Shown here: piece by piece, positions 17,090 through 25,996 of the stretch
Numbering within the stretch: position 1 is the stretch's first letter
Layout: each line of letters starts with the position of its first letter
Origin: Haloimpatiens massiliensis
Lineage (GTDB): Bacteria > Bacillota > Clostridia > Clostridiales > Clostridiaceae
Length of the DNA: 64,000 nucleotides
Direction: 5' to 3'
Assembly: GCF_900184255.1 (NCBI RefSeq)
Contig: NZ_LT854636.1
Location: 319,079-383,078 of the forward strand
The notes under the pieces: generated by a model
What the model was told of the DNA's origin: nothing
Database searches by the model: none
Seen by the model: the letters and a program-made list of their open reading frames with translations, nothing else
Position numbers and translations under genes: made by a program

Positions 17090-17402
17090 TGATTAACCCA
17101 CAAAAAGCATTATATTACTTGAATTATGAAATTTCTCTGGAATGACTTGCATAAGAAGCGAAGGAACTGTTTAAATTTAATTTTAGAAATTCTTCTTTTA
17201 GACAGATAAAATTATCGTAAGCCTTAAAAGGACGCCAGGCTAGCGAACCTGAGGCAGGATGCTGAATGTGAGCATTAGATAATTTTATATGGCTAAAAGA
17301 TTAGAATTTCTTAAATTAAATTTATTGTTCCGAGCTTTTATGCAAGTCATGGAGGAGAAATTTCATAATTCCACCACATTGTACCTTATTGTGGGTTAAT
17401 CA
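17090..17402 (+). mobile_element. Palindromic MITE-like element, family 1, copy B (313 bp)
   Basis: Full-length copy. The inverted ends are TGATTAACCCACA / TGTGGGTTAATCA, with TAATT directly outside both ends (5-bp target duplication). The two ~130-bp halves are imperfect complements (for example GAATTATGAAATTTCTC on the left and GAGAAATTTCATAATTC on the right), so the whole element folds into one long hairpin around a central GC-rich part. It ends 6 bp from the stop codon of the TPR gene and may serve as its terminator. No ORF. Confidence 0.88.
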
Positions 17403-17408
17403 TAATTT

Positions 17409-18725
17409 TTATTTTTCATTTAATATATCATTTATTTTAGAATTATTGTAAATTGAACTAACATAAGAACTCTTTAATTCTTTAGCATATTTTTTAGCTA
17501 AATTAATATCATTAAATCTATTTAATATAGCAAGTTTGTATAATACTACTTCTTCATAATTCCCATTTTTATATTTATCTCTATATTGATTATAATATAA
17601 CAGAGCATTTTGTATGTCTTCTTCTTTTTCATAGGTTGTAGCTAAAAAATATAAAATATGTTCATCTAAGTAACTATTATGGGAAAACTTTTTAGCTCTT
17701 ATTAAATTCTCTTTTGCTTCTTTTATTTTATTATTTTTATTCTCCTCTAAAGCTTTTTCGTAAAAGAACTTTACTCCCTCATTTTTTAGTAACTCTACAC
17801 TTTTATGATATGCTAATTTTTCATTTATAGTCAATTGTTCTTCTTTAATATTTTCTATATAGTTATATATTTTGTAAAAATCTTTTTCACTCATGTATCC
17901 ATTTAATAGTTTTAAGTCAAACCCTTCTTTTTTTATAGCATTATCTTTTGTATTATTAGTATTTTGTGTATCATTAACATTTTTATCCTTGGTATTAGCA
18001 CTACTTTTGTTTTGTGAATTCTTTTGCTGATTTTGTATTTTATTTTTATTTTTAGCTTCACTTTTTTCTTTATACTCTTTTTTCACATATATTTTTTGTG
18101 AATCATTACCTTTGTTTTTATTAAAATACCACCTGCATCCAATAACTATAGGAACACTGATTATAAAAATCAACATTATTGATATTAACCAAATAATTTG
18201 TTTTTTATAATCTTTCTTAATGACACCATATTCCTGAAGCATTTTTTTATTTTTAAGTGCTACTACATTTCCTTTATCTATAGATAGCACCTTATTTATA
18301 TGATTTTCACTTTCCTTATAATCACCTTTTTTTATGTAACATTCAGCTATATAATTATTTAAATTTATAAAATTAAAATCACTTTTTTCACACTGAGTAA
18401 ATATTTCTAGAGACTCTTTTATCTTTATATCTTTATAAAGTTTTACTCCTTTTATATATAAAGATAATCTCTCCTTATCATCTTTACTATCTTGTAAATA
18501 TTTTTTAGATACCATATCTCCATTATATTTATAGTTTATACTCCACATCTTTTGGGCATTTCCTAATTCTCCTTTAAAATAATAAAGTAATCCCATAAAA
18601 TTTAATGTAGAGCTATTTTTATTATTATGCTTCAAACTTTTTTTACTTATATTTAATGCTTTATCTATATATCCCTTTTCAAAAGTTTTAACAGCTCTTT
18701 TATACAATTTAGATGACTTGTCCAT
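17409..18725 (-). CDS. TPR-repeat membrane protein
   Basis: 438 residues. The N-terminal ~170 residues carry tetratricopeptide-like units (TLNFMGLLYYFKGELGNAQK, NNYIAECYIKKGDYKESENH). Then comes one membrane segment (about 179-201, IIWLISIMLIFIISVPIVIG), a Lys/Asn/Ser-rich low-complexity linker (about 205-265) and further TPR-like helices to the end. It probably scaffolds other proteins across the membrane; no enzyme motif was seen. The start was set at MDKSSKLYK (18725), behind AGAGGTG; 37 codons of upstream frame lack a ribosome site. A family-1 MITE abuts its 3' end. Confidence 0.8.
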   Translation of the reverse strand: MDKSSKLYKRAVKTFEKGYIDKALNISKKSLKHNNKNSSTLNFMGLLYYFKGELGNAQKMWSINYKYNGDMVSKKYLQDSKDDKERLSLYIKGVKLYKDIKIKESLEIFTQCEKSDFNFINLNNYIAECYIKKGDYKESENHINKVLSIDKGNVVALKNKKMLQEYGVIKKDYKKQIIWLISIMLIFIISVPIVIGCRWYFNKNKGNDSQKIYVKKEYKEKSEAKNKNKIQNQQKNSQNKSSANTKDKNVNDTQNTNNTKDNAIKKEGFDLKLLNGYMSEKDFYKIYNYIENIKEEQLTINEKLAYHKSVELLKNEGVKFFYEKALEENKNNKIKEAKENLIRAKKFSHNSYLDEHILYFLATTYEKEEDIQNALLYYNQYRDKYKNGNYEEVVLYKLAILNRFNDINLAKKYAKELKSSYVSSIYNNSKINDILNEK

Positions 18726-18890
18726 TTCGCACCTCTTAAACTTTTTGTACTTAGTTTTTTTATCTCTTATAGATATTATATTAACATATAATCGTACTAT
18801 CAGGTATATTCTTAAGGTATCATTACAAAGAAACAATGTATATTTAAATAAAACATTATGTTTAAAAATATGAAATTTACTACATGAAAA

Positions 18891-18917
18891 AACCTAGGCA
18901 AATGCTTAGCCTAGGTT
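18891..18917 (-). terminator. Terminator of ptsI
   Basis: AACCTAGGC(TAA) pairs with (AAAT)GCCTAGGTT, then a T-run on the minus strand. Confidence 0.88.
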
Positions 18918-18931
18918 ACATATTATTTGTT

Positions 18932-20560
18932 CTATTTTACTTCTGTTTCCATTATTATTTGTTTAGCTTTTAATATGGAAGTTGCACTCATAGAGAATTC
19001 ATCTAAATCATATTCTACTAATAAAGGTATAACCCTTTCATCTCCTGCCACTTCTCCACACATTCCACACCATTTACCTGCTCTGTGGGCAGCATCTATT
19101 GTATTTTTTATTAAAGCTAATACTGCTGGATGCAATGGATCATATAAGTATGATACCTTTTCATTCATTCTATCTGCAGCTAATGTATATTGAATTAAAT
19201 CATTTGTTCCTATACTGAAAAAGTCCGCGTGTTTAGCAAATTCATCTGCAGCTACTGCAGCAGCTGGTATTTCCACCATCATACCTACTTCTAAATTTTC
19301 ATTAAAGTCTTTTCCCTCAACCTTTAACTCTTCCATACACTCTTTAAGTACTCCCTTAGCATCTAAAAACTCTGATACTGAAGATATCATAGGGAACATT
19401 ATCTTAATATTTCCATAAGCTGATGCTCTCAATAAAGCTCTTAATTGAACCTTAAATATGTCTTTTCTATCTAAACATAATCTTATAGCCCTATAACCTA
19501 AGAAAGGGTTCATTTCTTCCGGTAATGGTAAGTATGGAAGCTTTTTGTCTCCACCTATGTCAAGTGTTCTTATTACCACAGGTTTTCCTTCTAATTTTTC
19601 CGCTACATACTTATAAGATTCAAATTGTTCTTCTTCTGTTGGCATGTCATTTCTATCCATGTATAGAAACTCTGTTCTAAATAGCCCTACTCCATCTCCA
19701 CCATTTTCTATAACTTGATGTACATCCTCTCGTTTTCCTATGTTTCCAACTACTTCAACACGCTTTCCTGCCTTTGTTACTGTTTCAACGCTTATTAATT
19801 TTTTAAGTTCTTCTTGCTCTCCTTGAAATTTAGCCTTCTTTTCTTCATAAGCTTTTATTGTTTCTTCACTTGGATTAATCTCTACTATTCCTTCTATACC
19901 ATCAACTATAACTAAGTCTCCATCTTTAACTTCTTCAGTTATATTTTGAAGTCCTACTACTGCTGGTATCTCAAGTGTTCTTGCCATTATAGCACTATGA
20001 GAAGTTCTTCCTCCTATATTAGTTAAGAAAGCGATTACTTTGCTTTTATCTAACTGCGCTGTGTCTGATGGTGTTAAATCATGAGCCACTACTACAGTAT
20101 TTTCTTCTATATCACTTAAATCTCCAGAAGTTACTCCCAATAAATTTTTTAATATTCTATCTCCTACATCTTTAACGTCTGCTGCTCTTTCTCTCATGTA
20201 CTCATCTTCCATAGCTGCAAATATGCCCATGTACATATCAATTACATCCTTAAGAGCTTTCTCAGCATTTACACTTGCTGATTCTATATTCATCTCTATG
20301 GCACCAGTAAATTCAGGATCATCTAAAAGCATCATATGACTTTCGAAAACTGCTGCCTTATCCTTTCCTACCTCTTTTTCTGCCTTCTCTTTTATTTTAA
20401 TTAACTGATCTCTTGATGCCTCAGCTGCATCCTTTAATCTTTGTTTTTCTGCTATTATATCCTGAACTTTTTCCTCTACCACATTTAATTCTTGTTCTTT
20501 TTTTATAACAACTTTTCCTATAGCATATCCTTTTGATGCTGAAATACCTTTTTTCAACAT
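18932..20560 (-). CDS. ptsI: PTS enzyme I
   Basis: 542 residues. It transfers phosphate from PEP to HPr at the head of the sugar phosphotransferase system. The N-terminal HPr-binding domain is followed by the phosphohistidine loop GGRTSHSAIMARTLEIPAVV (His near residue 190). The C-terminal PEP-binding barrel includes GLFRTEFLYMDR, FPMISS and MCGEVAGD. The start at 20560 (MLKKGISASKG) follows AGGAGG. No ptsH is adjacent. A near-consensus sigma-54 promoter lies upstream, and the divergent neighbour is a sigma-54 activator with an HPr domain. Confidence 0.97.
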   Translation of the reverse strand: MLKKGISASKGYAIGKVVIKKEQELNVVEEKVQDIIAEKQRLKDAAEASRDQLIKIKEKAEKEVGKDKAAVFESHMMLLDDPEFTGAIEMNIESASVNAEKALKDVIDMYMGIFAAMEDEYMRERAADVKDVGDRILKNLLGVTSGDLSDIEENTVVVAHDLTPSDTAQLDKSKVIAFLTNIGGRTSHSAIMARTLEIPAVVGLQNITEEVKDGDLVIVDGIEGIVEINPSEETIKAYEEKKAKFQGEQEELKKLISVETVTKAGKRVEVVGNIGKREDVHQVIENGGDGVGLFRTEFLYMDRNDMPTEEEQFESYKYVAEKLEGKPVVIRTLDIGGDKKLPYLPLPEEMNPFLGYRAIRLCLDRKDIFKVQLRALLRASAYGNIKIMFPMISSVSEFLDAKGVLKECMEELKVEGKDFNENLEVGMMVEIPAAAVAADEFAKHADFFSIGTNDLIQYTLAADRMNEKVSYLYDPLHPAVLALIKNTIDAAHRAGKWCGMCGEVAGDERVIPLLVEYDLDEFSMSATSILKAKQIIMETEVK

Positions 20561-20645
20561 TACAAAACTCCTCCTAAACATTTGTTATTAATAAATTAAA
20601 ATTTAATAAATTTTATGTCAATTTAAACTTTTGTATAAATTTAAA

Positions 20646-20661
20646 AGCAAAATACATGCCA
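20646..20661 (-). promoter_or_regulatory. sigma-54 (RpoN) promoter of ptsI
   Basis: Minus-strand TGGCATGTATTTTGCT matches the -24/-12 pattern TGGCACG-N4-TTGCW, with the invariant GG and GC correctly spaced. The transcription start is predicted near 20635, about 75 bp before the ptsI start codon. Confidence 0.8.
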
Positions 20662-20794
20662 AAGCTAATTTTCTAGCAATTCTCATATACATATATTTTA
20701 TATATACACTTATATTCTACATATTTCTGCAATTTATTTATCTTTTCAAATAATTCTTTATTCACTACCTATATTTATGATACAATTTATATAC

Positions 20795-20809
20795 TGATAA
20801 AATTTATCA
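20795..20809. promoter_or_regulatory. Palindromic candidate activator site 1
   Basis: TGATAAA-A-TTTATCA, followed by AGCAAT as in site 2. It lies about 150 bp upstream of the sigma-54 promoter of ptsI, a typical distance for an enhancer-binding protein. Confidence 0.6.
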
Positions 20810-20948
20810 AGCAATCTTTATTGATATAGTAATTTTACTATTAAAAATTCTTATATAATTATAATTAAATTATAGCTACCCTCTATTTAACTAATATTTT
20901 ATTAAAAAAACTCATTAATTCTATCCTTCATTATTTAAAACTTACACT

Positions 20949-20963
20949 TGATATTTTTTATCA
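20949..20963. promoter_or_regulatory. Degenerate palindromic site 3
   Basis: TGATA-5-TATCA, a weaker match to sites 1 and 2, lying between them and the regulator gene. Confidence 0.35.
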
Positions 20964-20977
20964 TACATATTTGTGTT

Positions 20978-20996
20978 CTTGATAAAATTTATCAAG
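20978..20996. promoter_or_regulatory. Palindromic candidate activator site 2
   Basis: CTTGATAAAATTTATCAAG, perfect 9-bp arms around one central base, followed by CAAT as in site 1. It lies ~80 bp before the sigma-54 activator gene and near AT-rich -10-like boxes, so it could also serve autoregulation. Confidence 0.65.
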
Positions 20997-21072
20997 CAAT
21001 ATAATATATTATACCAAAAATAAAAATCTATCATGTATTTCCATTATTTTTTTATGAAAGGAGAGTCATAAA

Positions 21073-23073
21073 TTGCCTAAAAAAACTTTAAAAATAAATA
21101 TAGCTGAGGGGATTCATACTAGAATAGCTGCTTCAATTGTATTAAAAGCTTCAGAATTAAAATCTAAATATAATATAAATCTTTTTATAAAAAAAAATAA
21201 TTCTTCATCAGAGCCCTTTGCTATAAGTATGCTAGCCCTTCTCTCTTTAAAAATACAAAAGGGTGAAACTATTGAGATATCTTGTAATAATGATTCTGAT
21301 ATTGGTTATCAAGCTGTAAATGAAATGTTTAACTTTATAACCTTTGAGCTAAATTCAGATAATACTATGTCTAAACTTGACGCTATTATAGAAGAAAATA
21401 CTATTGCAAATGAACAAATAATAAATAATATACCTATAGGAATACTCGTTATAGATTCAAACTGCCATATAGTTAAAATAAATCAATATGCATTAAATTT
21501 AATATATAGCTCTGAAAAACAAGTGTATGGCAAATACATAAAAGATATAATCCCTACATCAGAACTTCCATCAGTAGTTGAAAATAAAAGTCATCAAATA
21601 GGTCAAATTCAACACATAAATGACAACATTACTATAACCAATAGCGCACCAATTTTAGGTAAAAACAATGAAATATTAGGTGCCATCAGTATATTTCAAG
21701 ATATATCCGAAGTCATAGGTATAGAAGAATTAAATGAAAAATTCATAAAAATATTAGAAGCATCGCATGATCTAATTTGTTTCGTGGATGAACATGGAAA
21801 GATTAGTTATTTAAATCCTGCTTATGAAAAACATTTTAACATAAATAAGAATTTCATTCTAGGCATGGACTTAATGGATATATCTCCTAATGGATTACGA
21901 ATAAAAGTTTTTAATACAAAAGAAAAATTAGAAAACTTCTTTCATAAAAAAGATAATGAAGAAATTGTTTCAACGATAGAACCTATATTTATTGATGATA
22001 AGTTTAAAGGTATAATCTCCATATCAAAGCCTATTAATGAAATGAAAGAATTAGTTAGTAAACTAGAGCGTTCTGAGGAAGAACTTAATTATTATAGAGA
22101 TGAAATAAGAAGACAGTCTATATTAAATTCCTCATTTAAAGAAATCATAGGCAATAGTGGTTCTTTACGTGATGTACTATATATTGCAGAAAAAGCTTCT
22201 GATTCTACTTCTACCGTTTTAATAAGAGGAGAAAGCGGAACTGGAAAAGAACTCATAGCCAAAGCTATCCATTATAACAGTCCAAGAAAAAATAATCCTT
22301 TAGTAAGAGTAAATTGTGCTGCTATTCCTGAAAATCTTTTAGAAAGTGAGCTTTTTGGATACGAAAAAGGTGCCTTTACAGGAGCTATTAAATGTAAACC
22401 TGGTAAATTTAATTTAGCAGATAGTGGAACAATCTTTTTAGATGAAATAGGAGATATGCCCATAAGTATGCAGGCAAAACTCCTTAGAGTACTTCAAGAC
22501 ATGGAATTTGAAAGTGTAGGAGGATTAAAAACTCAAAAGGTAAATGTGAGAATTATTGCTGCTACTAATAGAGATTTAGAAACCATGATAAAAAATGGTG
22601 AATTTAGGGAAGATTTATATTATAGATTAAATGTTATTAACATACCACTTCCCCCTCTTAGAGGAAGAAAAGAAGATATAAGTCTTTTAGTAGAGCACTT
22701 TATACAAAAATTAAATAGTAAACTGAACAAAAACATAAAAGGTATTACAAACGATTGTATTATTTATCTAGAAAAATACCATTGGCCTGGCAATATTCGA
22801 GAACTAGAAAATATAATTGAAAGAGCTATGAATATGTGTGATGGTAATTTAATAACTTTAAATGATTTGCCTTTTCATATTAGAAGTATAGATAATAAAG
22901 AAGAAAAACTCATTAATTTAGTTAATGGAGATTTATTACCTTTAGAAGAATACGAAAAAGAAATTATAAAGATAGCCATGAAAAAATATAAGAGCTTCAA
23001 TAAAGCAGGAAAAGCCCTTGGCATTACTCATAGAACTGTATCACTAAGATGCAAAAAATATGGCATAACATAA
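21073..23073 (+). CDS. sigma-54-dependent activator with N-terminal HPr domain, PAS, AAA+ and Fis HTH
   Basis: 666 residues. Residues 1-90 form an HPr-like domain in which His15 and Arg17 (AEGIHTRIAA) and the Ser46-equivalent (ISMLALLSL) are kept. Two PAS-like regions follow (about 110-225 and 228-335). The AAA+ domain has Walker A GESGTGKE, the sigma-54 contact loop GAFTGA, and FLDEIGDMP. A Fis-type HTH ends the protein (KAGKALGITHRTVSLRCKKY). The start is TTG at 21073, behind GAAAGGAGAG. It diverges from ptsI, whose promoter is sigma-54 type. I infer that EI-dependent phosphorylation of His15 tunes this activator, which in turn controls ptsI. Confidence 0.92.
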   Translation: MPKKTLKINIAEGIHTRIAASIVLKASELKSKYNINLFIKKNNSSSEPFAISMLALLSLKIQKGETIEISCNNDSDIGYQAVNEMFNFITFELNSDNTMSKLDAIIEENTIANEQIINNIPIGILVIDSNCHIVKINQYALNLIYSSEKQVYGKYIKDIIPTSELPSVVENKSHQIGQIQHINDNITITNSAPILGKNNEILGAISIFQDISEVIGIEELNEKFIKILEASHDLICFVDEHGKISYLNPAYEKHFNINKNFILGMDLMDISPNGLRIKVFNTKEKLENFFHKKDNEEIVSTIEPIFIDDKFKGIISISKPINEMKELVSKLERSEEELNYYRDEIRRQSILNSSFKEIIGNSGSLRDVLYIAEKASDSTSTVLIRGESGTGKELIAKAIHYNSPRKNNPLVRVNCAAIPENLLESELFGYEKGAFTGAIKCKPGKFNLADSGTIFLDEIGDMPISMQAKLLRVLQDMEFESVGGLKTQKVNVRIIAATNRDLETMIKNGEFREDLYYRLNVINIPLPPLRGRKEDISLLVEHFIQKLNSKLNKNIKGITNDCIIYLEKYHWPGNIRELENIIERAMNMCDGNLITLNDLPFHIRSIDNKEEKLINLVNGDLLPLEEYEKEIIKIAMKKYKSFNKAGKALGITHRTVSLRCKKYGIT

Positions 23074-23099
23074 GAATATTGTGAAGCAATACATTGAAG

Positions 23100-23330
23100 A
23101 AAAATCTGATTTTAATTCCGTAATAAATGTGTAATTTGGGACTGTTCACAATACGCCAAGAACTTCTAAATGTCCCACAGTTAAAGACCCTAAAGCTTTC
23201 AAACTCACTCGTTCCTCGTTCAAACATGAAAGCTTCTTAACGGGTCTTTAACTGTGAGACATAAGAAGTTCTAAGGCTAGTTCAATAGTCCCAAATTCCA
23301 CATTTATTACTACATTAAAATCAGATTTTT
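23100..23330. repeat. Palindromic element X1 (231 bp) of the nested block
   Basis: Left arm AAAAATCTGATTTTAAT... and right arm ...ATTAAAATCAGATTTTT are imperfect complements over ~70 bp, with inner arms GTTAAAGACCC / GGGTCTTTAAC closing on a short loop. No coding capacity. It is related to X2 (23751-23982), which lies in the opposite orientation. Confidence 0.8.
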
Positions 23331-23346
23331 AGTTTAATATGTATGT

Positions 23347-23731
23347 GGTTTAGGAGGTGAAGCCTACTAAATGATGATTTTCCTCCGCTATGCTATGGAA
23401 AATCTTTGATTTATAAAAAACAGAGCGCTTATGATATTTTTTAGGCGTAGCCTTTCGAAAAGTTATATGATACTTATCAAAATAACATAATAGCTAAAAT
23501 TTAATTCATTTTGCCGTAAGGCATTGGCTTGTATAAATCTTAAATTTGTAAGGGAGACCAGATAAGAGCTCTTACTTATCTACAAGTTCTTATATATAAA
23601 TCCTAATCATGCCTATGTATTTAGGCTGGCTACCGCCAATAAAAGATTTTTTGCTATCCCTTTTATTTAATTAAAGATTTTCCGTAACATAGTGGAGGAA
23701 AATCTCCTTCAGTAGGCTATCTCCCCCATAA
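23347..23731. repeat. Palindromic element Y (~385 bp) between X1 and X2
   Basis: Outer arms AGCCTACT...GATTTTCCTCC and GGAGGAAAATC...AGTAGGCT are complementary. GGAAAATCTTTGATTTA mirrors TAATTAAAGATTTTCC. The core is AT-rich and non-coding, with short secondary repeats. It could be a separate miniature element into or beside which the X copies inserted, or part of one large structured RNA. Confidence 0.7.
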
Positions 23732-23750
23732 GTAATGTACGTATGAACCG

Positions 23751-23982
23751 AAAAATCTGTCTTTAAGGTAACAATAAATATATTTTTTTAGACTATTGAG
23801 CTAGACTTAGAAATTCTTTGTTTTCAAATTTCAATACCCATTAAGAAGCTTTCATGTTTGAGCGCCGTCAGAAGCGAGTTTGAAAGCTTTAGGGCATTGA
23901 AATTTGAAAACATTAGAATTTCTTGGCGTATTGCGAACAGTCTAATAAAATATATTTATTGTGGACTTAAAGACAGATTTTT
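23751..23982. repeat. Palindromic element X2 (232 bp), inverted relative to X1
   Basis: Arms AAAAATCTGTCTTTAA / TTAAAGACAGATTTTT. It shares with X1, in inverse orientation, AAGCTTTCATGTTTGA, GAGTTTGAAAGCTTTAG and CTTGGCGTATTG. Non-coding. Confidence 0.78.
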
Positions 23983-24012
23983 CTTGCAACACTTGCTTCG
24001 TAATTTATTTAG

Positions 24013-25719
24013 CTAACAAATTTTAAATACCTCAGTACTATCCAAGGTTTTTCTAGATATACCATCCATATATTCCATTATCTCTTTAATCTCTTTTAAA
24101 GCTGCATTTATTTCTTCATAGGAAGCTAATACTTCTTGAGAAGCTGCTGAAATTTCACCAGAAGTTGAAGAAATACTATTCAAGTCTAAAATTATATTAT
24201 CTTTATCGCCGCTTATTTCTGTAAACAAATCACTTACTTTTTTAATACTAGGTATTACTTCCTGTATATTATTTATTATTTTTTTGGAATCATCCACTGT
24301 ATTATCTACCAAATCATGACTTACTAAGAAATCTTCCCTCATAGCCCCTGTACTCTCCATTAAATTACTAGTATCATAGAAAATCTTTTCCACAATCTCA
24401 TTTATATCTTCTGAAGAATCTTTCGTTTGCTCAGCTAACTTTCTTACCTCATCTGCTACTACTGCAAATCCCTTTCCTGCCTCTCCTGCCCTAGCTGCCT
24501 CTATTGTAGCATTTAAAGCTAATAAATTAGTTTTACCTGCAATTTCATTAATAACACTTGTTATTTCATTAACTTTATCAATATTTTCAGTGAGTAAAGA
24601 CAACTTGTTTATGAATATTTCAAATGTACTAAATATTTTATGTTCTGATGCATCTAATTTTTCCAATGCATCTTTAGTTTTCTGAGATTTTCTATGTATA
24701 ATTTCTCCCTTTTGAGAAATGTTATTGATATTTCTTAACCCATTATCTAGTTTATCTCCAAATACATTTAATCTACTATTTATACGCTCCACGTCTCCAG
24801 TCTGTGAAGTCACATCTTCCACTACATTCTCCATAGCATTTGCAATATTTTCTGAAGAAGTAACCGTTTCATCTATTGATAAAGATACACTCATAGAATT
24901 TTCAATCATATTATTTATACTGGACTTTACACCCTTTACTAGCTCCTTCAAAGAATCCTTCATCAATATTATATTACTATTGATGTCTCCAAATTCATCA
25001 TTAGAAATCTTTGCACACTCACTAGTAAAATCTCCTTCTTTTAATTTTTCTAAAATATATACGGACTGTTGTAACTGCTCAGATACTTTTTTGGCAAAAA
25101 TAATTAAAATTAATATACTGCCACCAAATAATGCCATATCTATTCCGGCTATTTTTCCTGTTATGCTATTTACTTCTGCTTGTATATCACTATATTTTAT
25201 ACCTATAAATAGCATACCAATAACTTTGTTTTGTGCATTTCTTAATGGAATATAGTTTGCTTCACAACTCACACCATTTACATCAACCTTTTCTCTATAC
25301 TGTTTGCCTTCATTTAATACAATTTTTGATACTTCTTCATTAACTTTAGTACCCGTTTCTTTTTTACCATTTTTATCCACAATATTAGTAGCTACTCTAG
25401 TATCTCCTAAAAGTATAGTAACTAAAATATTGTTTCTTTCATAAATTCTATCAAGTAATTCCTCATTATCATTTATAACTTCATTACCTTTATACAATGA
25501 ATTATCATTTATTTTCCAATCACCTTCATATTTACTATCAATTAAATTGCTAATTAAATCAGAATAAGTTTCTATATCATCCTTTATTTCTTTTTCCATT
25601 TGATATCTAACTACTAAAAAAGTTGAAACGAAAAAACTAAACATTATTGCTGTAAATAGTACTATAATTTTCATTTTAACACTAAATCGATAACCTTTAA
25701 TATTATTTATTTGTCTCAT
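24013..25719 (-). CDS. Methyl-accepting chemotaxis protein
   Basis: 568 residues. Membrane segment 1 (about 16-38) precedes an extracytoplasmic sensor of the single-Cache type (about 40-190, with IGMLFIGIKYSDIQ near its end). A second membrane segment (about 193-212), a HAMP-like linker and a cytoplasmic signalling domain follow, with the hairpin-tip sequence KTNLLALNATIEAARAGEAG. Ligand unknown. It is preceded by GGAGGGG and by a promoter overlapped by a Fur-box-like site, so expression is probably iron-responsive. No chemotaxis genes adjoin it. Confidence 0.92.
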   Translation of the reverse strand: MRQINNIKGYRFSVKMKIIVLFTAIMFSFFVSTFLVVRYQMEKEIKDDIETYSDLISNLIDSKYEGDWKINDNSLYKGNEVINDNEELLDRIYERNNILVTILLGDTRVATNIVDKNGKKETGTKVNEEVSKIVLNEGKQYREKVDVNGVSCEANYIPLRNAQNKVIGMLFIGIKYSDIQAEVNSITGKIAGIDMALFGGSILILIIFAKKVSEQLQQSVYILEKLKEGDFTSECAKISNDEFGDINSNIILMKDSLKELVKGVKSSINNMIENSMSVSLSIDETVTSSENIANAMENVVEDVTSQTGDVERINSRLNVFGDKLDNGLRNINNISQKGEIIHRKSQKTKDALEKLDASEHKIFSTFEIFINKLSLLTENIDKVNEITSVINEIAGKTNLLALNATIEAARAGEAGKGFAVVADEVRKLAEQTKDSSEDINEIVEKIFYDTSNLMESTGAMREDFLVSHDLVDNTVDDSKKIINNIQEVIPSIKKVSDLFTEISGDKDNIILDLNSISSTSGEISAASQEVLASYEEINAALKEIKEIMEYMDGISRKTLDSTEVFKIC

Positions 25720-25754
25720 ATTTTCCCCTCCGTATTAACAAAATGTATTTCATT

Positions 25755-25773
25755 GATAATGAATATCAATATC
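25755..25773 (-). promoter_or_regulatory. Fur-box-like operator upstream of the chemoreceptor
   Basis: Minus-strand GATATTGATATTCATTATC matches 17 of 19 positions of the classical Fur consensus GATAATGATAATCATTATC. It abuts the -10 box and covers the predicted transcription start. Confidence 0.6.
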
Positions 25774-25802
25774 ATTATACTTTTATATTGTATATTTTGC
25801 AA
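25774..25802 (-). promoter_or_regulatory. sigma-A promoter of the chemoreceptor gene
   Basis: TTGCAA, 17-bp spacer, TATAAT on the minus strand, directly followed by the Fur-like site. Confidence 0.7.
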
Positions 25803-25856
25803 CTTTAGGTTTAAAAACTTTACGGTAAACAATTATTATAATATATAATAAAAAAA

Positions 25857-25889
25857 GTCCTTAAGCTTATATTCTACACTTAAGGACTA
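25857..25889 (-). terminator. Terminator of citC-citX-citG
   Basis: AGTCCTTAAG / CTTAAGGACT with a 13-base loop, then a run of T on the minus strand. Confidence 0.85.
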
Positions 25890-25996
25890 CTAGTAACCTA
25901 CACTATACTTTTTTAGCTTGTTCATATGTTTAATTTTTTCATACTAAATAATTATGATTTAAAATCATAACTTTTTAAACCTTAATATAAAATTTT

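Noticed and set aside
23024..23227. 67-codon minus-strand frame at the end of the sigma-54 activator
   Set aside because: It runs through the activator's 3' end and into palindrome X1; most likely chance.
23100..23982. CRISPR-like array
   Set aside because: The repeats are inverted and long, not short direct repeats with regular spacers, and no cas gene is near.
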